From positions 1 to 39,044 of the forward strand of contig REBS01000099.1 in NCBI GenBank assembly GCA_007692605.1: a stretch of DNA of 39,044 nt. Direction: 5' to 3'. Every line of letters begins with the position of its first letter. The stretch's first letter is position 1. This stretch comes from Gemmatimonadales bacterium (GTDB taxonomy: Bacteria; Gemmatimonadota; Gemmatimonadetes; Longimicrobiales; Gaopeijiaceae). Below are positions 1 through 8,141 of the stretch, piece after piece. The translations under genes were made by a program, and so were the position numbers. The notes below the pieces were generated by a model, which saw only the letters and a program-made list of their open reading frames with translations, ran no database searches and was not told the origin of the DNA.

Positions 1-2412
1 CGGGTGCTCGCATACTCGGGTAACGTGGCGGGCGCCCTTCAGCACGCTCGCATTCATGAGCTCCTCCTGGAGGAGGAGTTGGGGGTTCCGCCCCCGGCCG
101 AGGTCAAAGAGCTGGTGGAGGAGCTCGCTGCGGTTGGGGCGTTCGGCCCACCCGGCGCGGCGGGCTCGGGAACGACGGACACCCCGGTTCCAGAGATCGA
201 TTCAGGCGCGGGTCGACCGAAGGCACCCACCGTATCGACCGACACCACTGCCACGCCGGCGGAGGGTGGCCCGCGGAAGCACTCCCGGGCGCCCGGGCCA
301 ACGGCGGAGCTTACCACTACCGGTCCGGCGCCGGGCCGGCGAGAAGGACCCACGACCGCAAGGGGGATGGGTCGCCGCCGTCTGGCGACCGGGGTACTCG
401 CCGTCGTGGCATTTTTCATGATCGGTGGCTGGGTCGTGGATCGGCTCCTGGGTAGTGGCGAGGCCTGGGTGCGGGCCCACGCCATCCCCGAGATCGAGGA
501 GCTCGCGAGGGCGGGGCTCTACGACAGCGCCTGGACGGTGGCCCGTCAGGCAGGGGAGGTCGCCCCCGAACACCCCGAGCTGGCAAGGCTCCTCCCTCAG
601 TTCACCTGGCTGTGGCCGGAGCTTCGCACCGATCCGCCGGGAGCCCGGGTCTTTCGCCGGCCCTACGGCAACCTCGGGGCAGCCTGGGAGGAGCTGGGTA
701 CGACCCCCCTCGATTCCTTCCGCCTGCCCCTCGGGGCCACGGTCCTGCGCCTGGAGCTGGAGGGGCACCGCCCGGTCGAGATCGTGCCCGATCATTACCT
801 CGAGGAGTTTCCGACCCTCACTCTGGATCCCCCGGAACGGCTTCCCGAAGACATGGTGCGCATTCCGGGCTGGACCGCAGTGATCGGGGACGAGCGGTTG
901 GAGCTTGCCGACTTCTTTATCGGGCGTTATCCGGTGACGAACCGGGAGTACCTTCGCTTCGTCGAAGCCGGCGGGTACCGGGACCCCTCACACTGGGAGT
1001 ATCCCCTGGTGTTCGAGGGCGACACGCTGTCGTGGGAGGAGGCCATGGCCCACTTCACCGATCGGACCGGTCGACCGGGGCCCAGCACCTGGGAGTTCAG
1101 CAGCTATCCGGAGGGCGAGGGGAGCTACCCGGTTGGCGGGGTGAGCTGGTACGAGGCGGCGGCCTACGCCGACTTCATGGACAAGGCGCTGCCCAGCGTC
1201 CATCACTGGCGCCGGGCGTACGGGTCGGAGTTCTTTCCCGAGCACGTCATCCCGAAGAGCAACCTCCGGTCGGACGGTCCCTCGCCGGTGGGGGAGCACC
1301 AGGGGATGGGCGCCTTCGGCACCTTCGACATGGCGGGCAATGTGAGGGAGTGGTCCTTCAACGAGCGGGGCGATGCCCGGATCATTCTCGGGGGTGGCTG
1401 GACCGATCCGGACTTCATCGCCATCTCCGCGGTCGTCGGACCCCTGGACACCCAACCCGCCTTCGACCGCTCGCCCACCAACGGAATCCGTCTCGTCACC
1501 TATCTGGAAGACACGGACAGAACTCTGGCCCGGGCGTGGGCGCCGGTGGAGCCTCGCCCGGAACCGGACTTCCTCGGAGAGGCCTCCCCACCGTCCGACG
1601 AGGAGTTCGAGATCTACCGCCGCATGTACGCCTATGACCCGACGCCGCTGGAGCCACGGGTGGAGGTCATGGATACGGCACGGCACTGGGTGCGCGAGAC
1701 GGTCTCCTTCGCCGCGGCCTACGAGGGGGAACGGGTCCTGCTTCATCTTTACCTTCCCCGGGACGCTCCACCCCCCTTCCAGGCGGTCCTCTACTGGCCT
1801 GGCGCGGGTGCGATGGCATTCCCCTCCATCGATCAGAAGATCGAACTCCACACCGGGTTTCTGGTCCGGAGCGGCCGGGCGCTGGCCTTTCCCGTCCTGA
1901 AGGGGACACTGGAGCGGTTGGACGACGTCGAGGAGGTCCAGCCGGCCTGGGAGAGCCTCCGGTTTCGCGACCGTACCATCGCGCAGGTGCAGGACATGCG
2001 GCGGACCGTGGACTACCTCGAGACCCGTGCCGACATACGGTCCGACCGGCTGGGGTTCTACGGGTGGAGTTGGGGCGGGTGGCTGGCGCCCCTGGCCCTG
2101 AGCATGGAGCCGCGCTTCGACGCTGCCGTCCTGCATGTCGCGGGGCTCGTGAACCCGAGCATGGTCCCAGAGGTGAATCCGCTGAACCATCTGTCCAGGG
2201 TCACCGTACCGGTGCTCATGCTGAACGGCCGCCTGGACGCGACCTTTCCCCTCGAGACCCATGCCCGCCCCTTCTACGAGCTCCTGGGCACGGCGCCCGA
2301 GCACAAGCGCTTCGTCGTCGCAGAAAGCGGCCACTTCGTGCCTCAGCCCAAGCTCATCCGGGAGTCCCTCGACTGGCTGGACCGCTATCTGGGGCCGGTC
2401 GAGGAGCATTGA
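1..2412 (+). CDS. BTAD regulator-type membrane protein with PEGA, FGE-like and alpha/beta-hydrolase domains (5' end missing)
   Basis: The frame is open to the left edge, so the N terminus lies outside the window. Counting from the first in-window start-type codon at 4, residues 1-45 look like the end of a BTAD helical domain, which normally follows a winged-helix DNA-binding domain. A Pro/Thr-rich linker leads to one membrane segment (about 127-149). Then come a PEGA-like stretch (about 210-262), a formylglycine-generating-enzyme/SUMF1-like domain (about 283-500, with the GGVSWYEAAAYA and FDMAGNVREW signatures), and a dienelactone-hydrolase-like alpha/beta hydrolase (about 560-800) with Ser690 in GWSWG, Asp746 and His778 as the likely triad. 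No cysteine occurs anywhere in the visible 802 residues, so the FGE-like domain cannot use the family's cysteine chemistry and probably binds a ligand instead. By analogy with CadC/ToxR-type proteins this may be a membrane-bound one-component regulator with an outward sensor/hydrolase; that role is inferred. Confidence 0.85.
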   Translation, partial: RVLAYSGNVAGALQHARIHELLLEEELGVPPPAEVKELVEELAAVGAFGPPGAAGSGTTDTPVPEIDSGAGRPKAPTVSTDTTATPAEGGPRKHSRAPGPTAELTTTGPAPGRREGPTTARGMGRRRLATGVLAVVAFFMIGGWVVDRLLGSGEAWVRAHAIPEIEELARAGLYDSAWTVARQAGEVAPEHPELARLLPQFTWLWPELRTDPPGARVFRRPYGNLGAAWEELGTTPLDSFRLPLGATVLRLELEGHRPVEIVPDHYLEEFPTLTLDPPERLPEDMVRIPGWTAVIGDERLELADFFIGRYPVTNREYLRFVEAGGYRDPSHWEYPLVFEGDTLSWEEAMAHFTDRTGRPGPSTWEFSSYPEGEGSYPVGGVSWYEAAAYADFMDKALPSVHHWRRAYGSEFFPEHVIPKSNLRSDGPSPVGEHQGMGAFGTFDMAGNVREWSFNERGDARIILGGGWTDPDFIAISAVVGPLDTQPAFDRSPTNGIRLVTYLEDTDRTLARAWAPVEPRPEPDFLGEASPPSDEEFEIYRRMYAYDPTPLEPRVEVMDTARHWVRETVSFAAAYEGERVLLHLYLPRDAPPPFQAVLYWPGAGAMAFPSIDQKIELHTGFLVRSGRALAFPVLKGTLERLDDVEEVQPAWESLRFRDRTIAQVQDMRRTVDYLETRADIRSDRLGFYGWSWGGWLAPLALSMEPRFDAAVLHVAGLVNPSMVPEVNPLNHLSRVTVPVLMLNGRLDATFPLETHARPFYELLGTAPEHKRFVVAESGHFVPQPKLIRESLDWLDRYLGPVEEH

Positions 2413-2476
2413 TCCCGGAACAGGGGTCGCAATCCCCCAACGGTGGCGGGCATCCCACATCCCCTGCGCAGGTCGA

Positions 2477-2502
2477 GGTGAGGGGGAACGGTTGTTCTCA
2501 CC
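2477..2502. terminator. Stem-loop in the gap before the LRR lipoprotein gene
   Basis: GGTGAG at 2477-2482 can pair with CTCACC at 2497-2502, with a further short AAC/GTT stem inside, separated by a G bulge. It lies in the 122-nt gap between the fusion-protein gene and the LRR gene. No T-run follows, so termination is only one possibility; it could also be leader structure of the downstream mRNA. Confidence 0.25.
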
Positions 2503-2534
2503 CATGAGATTCGCTCACGATGGAGGGTCCTTCG

Positions 2535-4232
2535 ATGTCTGCCCGGTCCTTCTGTGCCCGGTCCTTCTGTGCCGGATTCGCGCTCGTTGGCCCCGAACGA
2601 AGTCCTGCGGTCGGAGCTTTTCTTCTTGCTCTCCTGCTTGCGGTGACGGGGTGCGACAGCGACGGCGATCCCGCGGTGCCCCAGGCCGATACCACAGTCG
2701 TGGCCGTCGAAGTCGACCCGCAGAGCGGGGCGCTGTCCGAGGTGGGCCAGACGATTCAGCTCAGCGCGAACGCCCGAAATGCCGATCATCGCATCGTGAC
2801 CAACAGCGCCGGTGACTTCACCTGGAGCAGCGCCGCACCCGAGGTGGCATCGGTCGACGCGCAGGGGCTGGTCACAGCCCAGGGCGAAGGGGAGACAGTG
2901 GTCACGGCGTCGCTCGACGGGCAGAGCGGGGGTGCCGTGATCACCGTCGATCTGGCGGTGGCCGAAATCGAACTCACCCCCGTTGCCGATACCCTCCGCA
3001 CCCTGGGGGCCAGTCGGCAGTTCGCCGTCGAGGCCCGCACCTCGCTGGGGGGACTCCTCACCGACGATCCCGCCGACTTCACCTGGGCCAGTTCGGATCC
3101 GGCTGTGGCCACGGTCGACGAGGCCGGCCGGGTCACGGCCGAGTCGGCCGGCAGCGTCACCCTGACGGCGGAGCTCGACGGGGTCACGGGCGAGGCGACC
3201 GTCGTGGTCGATGCCGTGGCCCCGGGCGAATTCCCGGACGGGCAGCTGGAGTCCGCGGTGCGCCAGGCGCTCGACCGGCCCACGGGAGCCATCTCCGCCG
3301 AAGATCTCGCCGCACTCACCGTCCTGGACGCCCGGCAGATGGGGATCCAGAAGCTGACCGGACTCGAGCACGCCGTGAATCTCGAAGAGGTGGATCTGGC
3401 CCAGAACGAGATTCAGGAGCTGGGGCCGCTGGGCCGCCTGTCGCAGCTCAGGGAGGCCGATCTCGCGGCCAACTCCATTTCGGACATCTCTCCCCTCGAG
3501 GGCCTCGAACAGCTCGAGCTCCTGAATCTCGCCGGATCGACGTTGACGGAGGGACTCGAGGTCCTCGCTGCTCTGCCCGGTCTTCGGGACCTGAGGATCA
3601 CCGGGACAGGGGTCTCGGACCTGAGCTTTCTGGCCGGAGCGCCCGTCCTGGAGAACCTGCAGGCTTCGGCGATGCCCTCGCTCGCCGATCTGTCGGGGCT
3701 GGAGGAGGTCGCAACCCTGGAGCGGCTCCACATCACCAACAGCAACGTGGCGAACTTGACTCCACTCACCGGGCTCACCGGCCTTCGGACCCTGGCGGCC
3801 AGGGGCAACCCGATCGAGGACCTGGCCCCGCTCGCGGATCTCACGGCTCTGGAGTTTCTGACCCTCGGCGACATGCAGACCAGCGACATCTCTCCGCTCT
3901 CCGGGCTGGTCAACCTGACCAATCTCACGATCCAGAACGTCGTTTTGCCGGGGATCGAGGCGGTGAGCGGAATGGTCGCCCTGGAGTCGATCATCCTGAG
4001 CGAGAACGAAGTCGCCGACCTGTCCCCCCTCGAGGGGCTCGAGAAGCTCAACCAGGTCTTCGTGGTCCACAATCTGGTCGAGGACCTCGGTCCCCTGGTG
4101 GCGAACCAGGCGCTGGGCGAGGGCACCATGGTGCAGGTGAGCGAGAATCCGCTCAGCCAGACCGCGCTCTGCCAGCAGATCCCGGCCCTCGAAGACCGCG
4201 GTGTCCGGGTCTTCCACACCGGAAGCTGCTGA
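2535..4232 (+). CDS. Leucine-rich-repeat lipoprotein with two Big_2 domains
   Basis: The start at 2535 is chosen because GGAGGG sits 7 nt upstream; an ATG at 2520 is possible but has no ribosome site. The N terminus carries a long signal peptide ending in a lipobox (VTGC, Cys40), so the protein should be lipid-anchored. Two bacterial Ig-like Big_2 domains follow (about 58-225), each with the WSS/WAS-xxPxVAxVDxxGxVTA pattern. From about 230 to the end there are internalin-like leucine-rich repeats of about 22 residues, such as LxxLxxADLAANSISDISPLEGL. The protein lacks a transpeptidase sorting signal. Such proteins usually act as surface adhesion or protein-binding modules; no partner can be read from the context. 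The signal peptide contains an exact in-frame ARSFC duplication. Confidence 0.9.
   Translation: MSARSFCARSFCAGFALVGPERSPAVGAFLLALLLAVTGCDSDGDPAVPQADTTVVAVEVDPQSGALSEVGQTIQLSANARNADHRIVTNSAGDFTWSSAAPEVASVDAQGLVTAQGEGETVVTASLDGQSGGAVITVDLAVAEIELTPVADTLRTLGASRQFAVEARTSLGGLLTDDPADFTWASSDPAVATVDEAGRVTAESAGSVTLTAELDGVTGEATVVVDAVAPGEFPDGQLESAVRQALDRPTGAISAEDLAALTVLDARQMGIQKLTGLEHAVNLEEVDLAQNEIQELGPLGRLSQLREADLAANSISDISPLEGLEQLELLNLAGSTLTEGLEVLAALPGLRDLRITGTGVSDLSFLAGAPVLENLQASAMPSLADLSGLEEVATLERLHITNSNVANLTPLTGLTGLRTLAARGNPIEDLAPLADLTALEFLTLGDMQTSDISPLSGLVNLTNLTIQNVVLPGIEAVSGMVALESIILSENEVADLSPLEGLEKLNQVFVVHNLVEDLGPLVANQALGEGTMVQVSENPLSQTALCQQIPALEDRGVRVFHTGSC
2541..2570 (+). repeat. Exact 15-bp tandem duplication in the LRR signal-peptide region
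   Basis: GCCCGGTCCTTCTGT occurs twice head to tail (2541-2555 and 2556-2570). It adds five codons in frame (ARSFC twice) to the positively charged n-region ahead of the hydrophobic core, so it lengthens the signal peptide without breaking it. Confidence 0.9.
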
Positions 4233-4374
4233 CGCCGGGGGCGGCATGAATCAGGCCCCGGCCCCTGGGCGTCACTGTCATCCCCGGGGTGCGAAGTGTG
4301 CCATCGATCGGCTTTCCCTTCGATCGGTATCGGCGGCCACTCCGGTGGCACTGCTCTCGATCCATGGAGTATGG

Positions 4375-5346
4375 ATGCAGTCCTGCCAGGGGTTCACGCG
4401 AGCTGGAACGGGGAGGCCGACCATCCGGAAACGAACGAAGCGAACCCGGGAGCTTCTGCAGGACACCATTTCACTTTGGTCGTCCAAGCACGCCTTCCAG
4501 TTCGCGGGGGCGATGGCGTTCTATACCGTCTTCTCGCTGGCGCCCCTCATGATCCTTCTCGTGTCCGCGGCGGGCATCTTCTTCGGGGAGGAGGCGGCCC
4601 GGGGCGAAATCGCCGCCCAGATCGAATCGCTTGTGGGATCTCAGGCGGCCGAAGCAATAGAGACCGCCGTCGAGCGTTCGAGCATCGAGCAATCCGGTAT
4701 CCTTCCCACGGTACTCGGGTTCCTCGCCCTCCTCTTCGGGGCGACCACGGTGTTCGCACAGGTCCAGGCCGCCCTGAACAACCTCTGGGACGTGAGGGCC
4801 GAGCCATCCCGGAGCGGGCTCCTCAACTTCATCCGGACCCGTCTCCTCTCGATGGGCCTCATTCTCGTGATCGGGTTCCTCCTCGTCGTATCGTTCGTCC
4901 TGTCGGTGGCAGTCGGGATGATCGTGCGCTTCGCTGCCGACTGGGTTCCGGTTCCGAATCTCCTGGTTCTCGGCGCCGATCTGACCCTGACCCTTGTCGT
5001 GGTCACCCTTCTGTTTGCCATGGTCTACAAGGTCCTCCCCGACGTGCACCTGGGGTGGCGGGACATGTGGAACGGGGCGTTCGTGGCCGCCGCCCTCTTC
5101 ACGGTGGGGCAGTATGCGATCTCGTACTACCTGAGTCAGACCGCACCGGGGTCGGCCTACGGAGCGGCTGGGTCGCTGGTTCTCGTGCTGATGTGGGTGT
5201 ACTACTCTTCGCTCATCCTGCTTTTCGGTGCCGCCTTCACGCGCGTCGCGGTGCGGGAGCGGGGCGACGTGATCCGCCCCCGGGACATCGCCGTGCGGGT
5301 GCGAACCGAGGTGATCGAGGAGGAAGAACCGACCTCGGATGTCTGA
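4375..5346 (+). CDS. YihY/virulence factor BrkB family inner-membrane protein
   Basis: Recognised by the AFYTVFSLAPL segment near the N terminus, the AAxxNLWDV-type motif after the second hydrophobic stretch, and the C-terminal GSAYGAAGSLVLVLMWVYYSSLILLFGAAF block, all typical of YihY/BrkB proteins. Six membrane segments are predictable. The family (formerly called RNase BN) is of uncertain function; a transport role is usually assumed. The ATG at 4375 is preferred because GGAG lies 5 nt upstream and the product (323 residues) matches the family length. An upstream ATG at 4246 would add 43 residues of non-conserved sequence over a hairpin at 4336-4349. The C-terminal tail is charged and Glu-rich. 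It converges with the His-rich lipoprotein gene. Confidence 0.9.
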   Translation: MQSCQGFTRAGTGRPTIRKRTKRTRELLQDTISLWSSKHAFQFAGAMAFYTVFSLAPLMILLVSAAGIFFGEEAARGEIAAQIESLVGSQAAEAIETAVERSSIEQSGILPTVLGFLALLFGATTVFAQVQAALNNLWDVRAEPSRSGLLNFIRTRLLSMGLILVIGFLLVVSFVLSVAVGMIVRFAADWVPVPNLLVLGADLTLTLVVVTLLFAMVYKVLPDVHLGWRDMWNGAFVAAALFTVGQYAISYYLSQTAPGSAYGAAGSLVLVLMWVYYSSLILLFGAAFTRVAVRERGDVIRPRDIAVRVRTEVIEEEEPTSDV

Positions 5347-5376
5347 CCCGGCGGAGTCCGTGCGAACGCCGGGACT

Positions 5377-5390
5377 TCTGTCCGGACAGA
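5377..5390. promoter_or_regulatory. Perfect 14-bp palindrome in a convergent intergenic gap
   Basis: TCTGTCCGGACAGA reads the same on both strands with no loop. It sits 30 bp after the BrkB stop. A loopless palindrome looks more like a dimeric-protein site than a terminator, but nothing ties it to a regulator. Confidence 0.3.
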
Positions 5391-5438
5391 CAACCTTCCT
5401 TGATGGGTGGCGCGTCGAAGGCTCCCTTCGGCCTGGAA

Positions 5439-5499
5439 GGAGGCGGGCGCCGGTCTAACCCGGCTTCCCACCCCCTTCGTCAGACCCCCCGGCGCCTCC
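5439..5499. terminator. Long GC-rich inverted repeat between convergent genes
   Basis: GGAGGC plus GCCGG (5439-5444 and 5449-5453) can pair with CCGGCGCCTCC at 5489-5499, leaving a 4-nt bulge and a loop of about 35 nt. It lies just before the stop of the minus-strand lipoprotein gene and downstream of the BrkB gene, so it could end transcription from both sides. No T-run is present. Confidence 0.3.
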
Positions 5500-5503
5500 G
5501 AGC

Positions 5504-6088
5504 TCAGTCGCAGCTCACATCGGGGTTGAAGGGAGCGAAGGTTCCACTCGGGTTGTCCTTGTGCACCCAGACGTGGAGGCTCCAGTGCGCGACGCCGGCT
5601 GCCGTCAGCGGCGGCACGCCTCCCACGTCGAAGGGGTGGTCGCCGAAGTGCGGGTGCGGCTGACCCACATCGATCACGATGTACTCGACACCGACCAGCT
5701 CGGGGTTGTTGCCGTCCCTCGGCGCGTAGAGCAGGGCTTCGGGCTCGAGCGGGTCGAAGACCGGATCGATGAGAGCTCCGTTCACCCAGTGCATGCCCAT
5801 CCCACCGAGTTCGGGGTGTGCCACGCAATCGAGATTGGCCGCGTACCCGGCCCGAAGGGCCTGCCGGCTGGCGTGGAAGTGGGCGGTGCTCTGTCGAACG
5901 GCCTTCAGCAGGTCGCCGTGGGCGGCGTGCGCGCGTGCCGCACCCCGTTCGGCCGCGGCATGATGGTCGATGTGCGCCGAGAGGTGGTCGTCGGCGGCGG
6001 GCGCGGCTGGAGATTGCTCGCATCCCGCGGCGGTGACCACGAGCGCCAGCAGGAGCGGAACGGATGAGAGGTGGGGGATTCTGCGCAT
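5504..6088 (-). CDS. Histidine-rich lipoprotein of unknown function
   Basis: A 194-residue protein with a clear lipoprotein signal (AAGC, Cys23). Residues about 35-80 are unusually rich in histidine (DDHLSAHIDHHAAAERGAARAHAAHGD region), followed by a compact domain with conserved-looking segments GMGMHWVNG, EALLYAPRDG, VGVEYIVID, HPHFGDHPF and HWSLHVWVHKDNPSGTFAPFNP. I do not recognise a named domain; the C-terminal pattern resembles hypothetical proteins seen in several soil and marine phyla. The His clusters suggest metal binding at the cell surface, which is inference. It follows the VWA gene on the same strand after 83 nt that contain two hairpins, so it may be an independent unit or the last member of that cluster. 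Confidence 0.8.
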   Translation of the reverse strand: MRRIPHLSSVPLLLALVVTAAGCEQSPAAPAADDHLSAHIDHHAAAERGAARAHAAHGDLLKAVRQSTAHFHASRQALRAGYAANLDCVAHPELGGMGMHWVNGALIDPVFDPLEPEALLYAPRDGNNPELVGVEYIVIDVGQPHPHFGDHPFDVGGVPPLTAAGVAHWSLHVWVHKDNPSGTFAPFNPDVSCD

Positions 6089-6111
6089 GACTCGATACCT
6101 CGAGGTTCAGT

Positions 6112-6136
6112 GGATGAATGGTGCCTTCATTCATCC
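6112..6136. promoter_or_regulatory. Perfect 9-bp inverted repeat ahead of the His-rich lipoprotein gene
   Basis: GGATGAATG (6112-6120) and CATTCATCC (6128-6136) form a perfect 9-bp stem with a 7-nt loop, 24 bp upstream of the lipoprotein start. A second stem, CCCCG/CGGGG (6147-6161), lies just after the VWA stop. The first is less GC-rich than its surroundings, which fits an operator; the second could be a weak terminator or an mRNA-processing structure. Confidence 0.4.
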
Positions 6137-6171
6137 CTGCGCAGAACCCCGCCAAACGGGGCAACGACCTT

Positions 6172-7212
6172 CTAAAGGATCCGGTTGAACCAGACGAAGG
6201 AGAGGGTCGCCGAGAGCATCATCAGGAGCGCGGCCAGTCCGGAGAAGAGCGCCGTGACCTCGGTCTCCTCGCGCTCCATCACGAACTGCGAGCTGAGCTC
6301 CTGGTAGACCTCGGCCAGGTCGGTCCCCGTGGCCGCGTGGAAGTACCGGGCCCGTGTGACCTCGGCGATCTGCCGGAGCATGTCCTCGTCGAGCTGCACC
6401 CGCATCGAGCGCCCTCCGAATCCCACGATCTCACCCGACTGTGACCCGAAGCCCACCGTGAACACCCGGATCCCCCGGTCCGCGGCGAGCCTCGCCGCCT
6501 CGACGGGGTCGGGGCCCGTCGTCGGCTGTCCGTCGGTCATGAGGATGATTGAGGCGTTCGTGTAGCTCCCCGGCTCCACGGCGACGAAGTCATCCTCCTG
6601 GTCCGGACCGGAGTCTCCGAGCGCGGCACCCCTCGGCTCCTGGCCCCGGAACCGATTGCCCAGGTCGAACTGCGCCTCGGGAAAGAGGGTCTGCAGAGAG
6701 GTCAGGATGGCGCCCCCCAGGTTGGTGCCCCGCTGGAGCTGGAACCGCTCGATCGACTCCAGGACCGCGGCGCGATCCGTGGTCGGCGCCTGCACCAGCA
6801 TGGCAGTTCCGGCAAAGGCCACGACCCCGATCCGGGTCTGGCCCGGCTGGGCCTCGACGAACTCCGCAGCCGCAACCTGGGATGCGATGATCCGGTTGGG
6901 ATCCACGTCGGCGGCCCGCATGCTCCCCGAGACATCCATCGCCAGGATCACGGTGTTCTGCTGCGAGGGCAGGGTGACCATCGTCGACGGCCTTGCGGTG
7001 GCGAAGATGGCCGTGGTCCACGCGAGCAGCAGGAGGAGGGGAGGGATGTGCCGCCGGAGCCCCGGCCCCTTTCCCATTGCTTCCTTGACCAGGGTCAGGT
7101 TGGCGTACCGGATGGCCGACTTCCGGCGCCGCCCCAGCAGGTACAGGTACAGCCAGATGAGCAGTGGGACGCTCAGGAGCAGCCAGAGCATCATTGGCCA
7201 CGAGAAGGTCAT
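6172..7212 (-). CDS. BatA-like VWA-domain membrane protein
   Basis: The 346-residue protein has two N-terminal membrane segments (about 6-26 and 57-74), a von Willebrand A domain with an intact MIDAS (D93-V-S95-G-S97, plus LMTDGQP further on), and a C-terminal membrane segment. This layout is that of BatA/BatB proteins encoded beside MoxR ATPases and DUF58 proteins (Bacteroides aerotolerance-type operons). The MIDAS should bind a divalent metal and a protein partner, on the outer face of the inner membrane. The start overlaps the DUF58 stop by four bases (ATGA), indicating translational coupling. The family's biochemical role is poorly defined; MoxR/VWA pairs are generally thought to act in assembly or metal insertion. 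Confidence 0.9.
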   Translation of the reverse strand: MTFSWPMMLWLLLSVPLLIWLYLYLLGRRRKSAIRYANLTLVKEAMGKGPGLRRHIPPLLLLLAWTTAIFATARPSTMVTLPSQQNTVILAMDVSGSMRAADVDPNRIIASQVAAAEFVEAQPGQTRIGVVAFAGTAMLVQAPTTDRAAVLESIERFQLQRGTNLGGAILTSLQTLFPEAQFDLGNRFRGQEPRGAALGDSGPDQEDDFVAVEPGSYTNASIILMTDGQPTTGPDPVEAARLAADRGIRVFTVGFGSQSGEIVGFGGRSMRVQLDEDMLRQIAEVTRARYFHAATGTDLAEVYQELSSQFVMEREETEVTALFSGLAALLMMLSATLSFVWFNRIL

Positions 7213-8141
7213 CGTCCCACCTCCAGATGGGTGGGCAGCGCCCGGTGGCTGGCCACTCGATTTCGAGTCTTGCGAAGGTCCGCAAAGCGCAGGATCGCTT
7301 CGACCGGATCGTCGGCGGTCGACAGTTCGAGCGCATCCACACCCGCGTGAGTCAGGGTCTCGCGGAGTTCAGCCTCGCGTGCGGCGGCGGCCTGCCGGAA
7401 GCGCTCGCGGAAGCCCGGGTCGTGCGTGTCGACCAGCACCTGCTCCCCCGTTTCCGCGTCCTGCATCACGACGAGCCCCAGATCGGGAAGCGCCATCTCG
7501 AGGGGATCGAAGAGGCGCACCGCCAGGACCTCGTGGCGTCGGGCCAGGTTCATCAGGGGTGGGCCCCAGCCCGGTTGGCTGATGAAGTCCGAGACCACGA
7601 AGACGTACGAGCGCCGCTGCATGATTCGTCCCGCTCCGGTCAGCAGCGCCCCCAGGTCCGTCACCTCGGCGTTGCCGGGAGTGCGGGGTGCGTCGAGCCG
7701 CTTCAGGATCTGCAGCACGCGGGTCCGTCCCCCACCCGGGGGGATCACCGATGCCAGTTCGGAGTCGAAGAAGATTGCGCCCACCCGGTTCCCGTTCCGG
7801 GTCAGGAGCCGCGCGAGGATGGCGACGAACTCGACCAGAACGCCCTCCTTGTTGCGATCCTGGGAGCCGAAGTCGACCGAGGGGCTCACATCGAGCAGAA
7901 ACCAGGCGGTGATCTCCCGGTCTTCGTGGAATTCCCGCACATAGGGGGTGCCCAGGCGGGCCGTCACATTCCAGTCGATATGGCGGACGTCGTCGCGCGG
8001 CTGGTATTCGCGCAGGTCGGCCAGGTCGAGTCCCTCTCCGCGAAAGAGGGTCCGGTACCCGCCCTGGAAGACGCCGTCGAGCCGGCGCAGGATCGTCCAT
8101 TCGATCCGGCGCAGGATCGCTTCAGGATCTTGCTGTGACAT
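7209..8141 (-). CDS. DUF58 domain-containing protein (Bat/MoxR cluster)
   Basis: A soluble 310-residue protein with the DUF58 hallmark GLDLADLREYQPRDDVRHIDWNVTARLG region near residues 38-68, followed by a VWA-like fold whose first strand ends in LLDVSPS, matching a DxSxS metal site. DUF58 proteins occur next to MoxR ATPases across bacteria and likely act with them; the reaction is unknown. The gene overlaps the 3' end of moxR by about 20 nt and the VWA gene by 4 nt, so the three are co-transcribed. No signal peptide or membrane segment is seen, in contrast to some DUF58 relatives with two N-terminal membrane helices. Confidence 0.9.
   Translation of the reverse strand: MSQQDPEAILRRIEWTILRRLDGVFQGGYRTLFRGEGLDLADLREYQPRDDVRHIDWNVTARLGTPYVREFHEDREITAWFLLDVSPSVDFGSQDRNKEGVLVEFVAILARLLTRNGNRVGAIFFDSELASVIPPGGGRTRVLQILKRLDAPRTPGNAEVTDLGALLTGAGRIMQRRSYVFVVSDFISQPGWGPPLMNLARRHEVLAVRLFDPLEMALPDLGLVVMQDAETGEQVLVDTHDPGFRERFRQAAAAREAELRETLTHAGVDALELSTADDPVEAILRFADLRKTRNRVASHRALPTHLEVGR

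Noticed and set aside
988-2505. 505-codon open frame antisense to the BTAD/FGE-like fusion gene
   Set aside because: Mirror of a long high-GC gene with no signal, motif or ribosome site.
2385-4247. Long open frame antisense to the LRR lipoprotein gene (620 codons)
   Set aside because: High-GC antisense mirror: repetitive Arg/Gly/Gln composition reflecting LRR codons, no ribosome site, no recognisable domain, and the plus-strand frame has a signal peptide and known domains.
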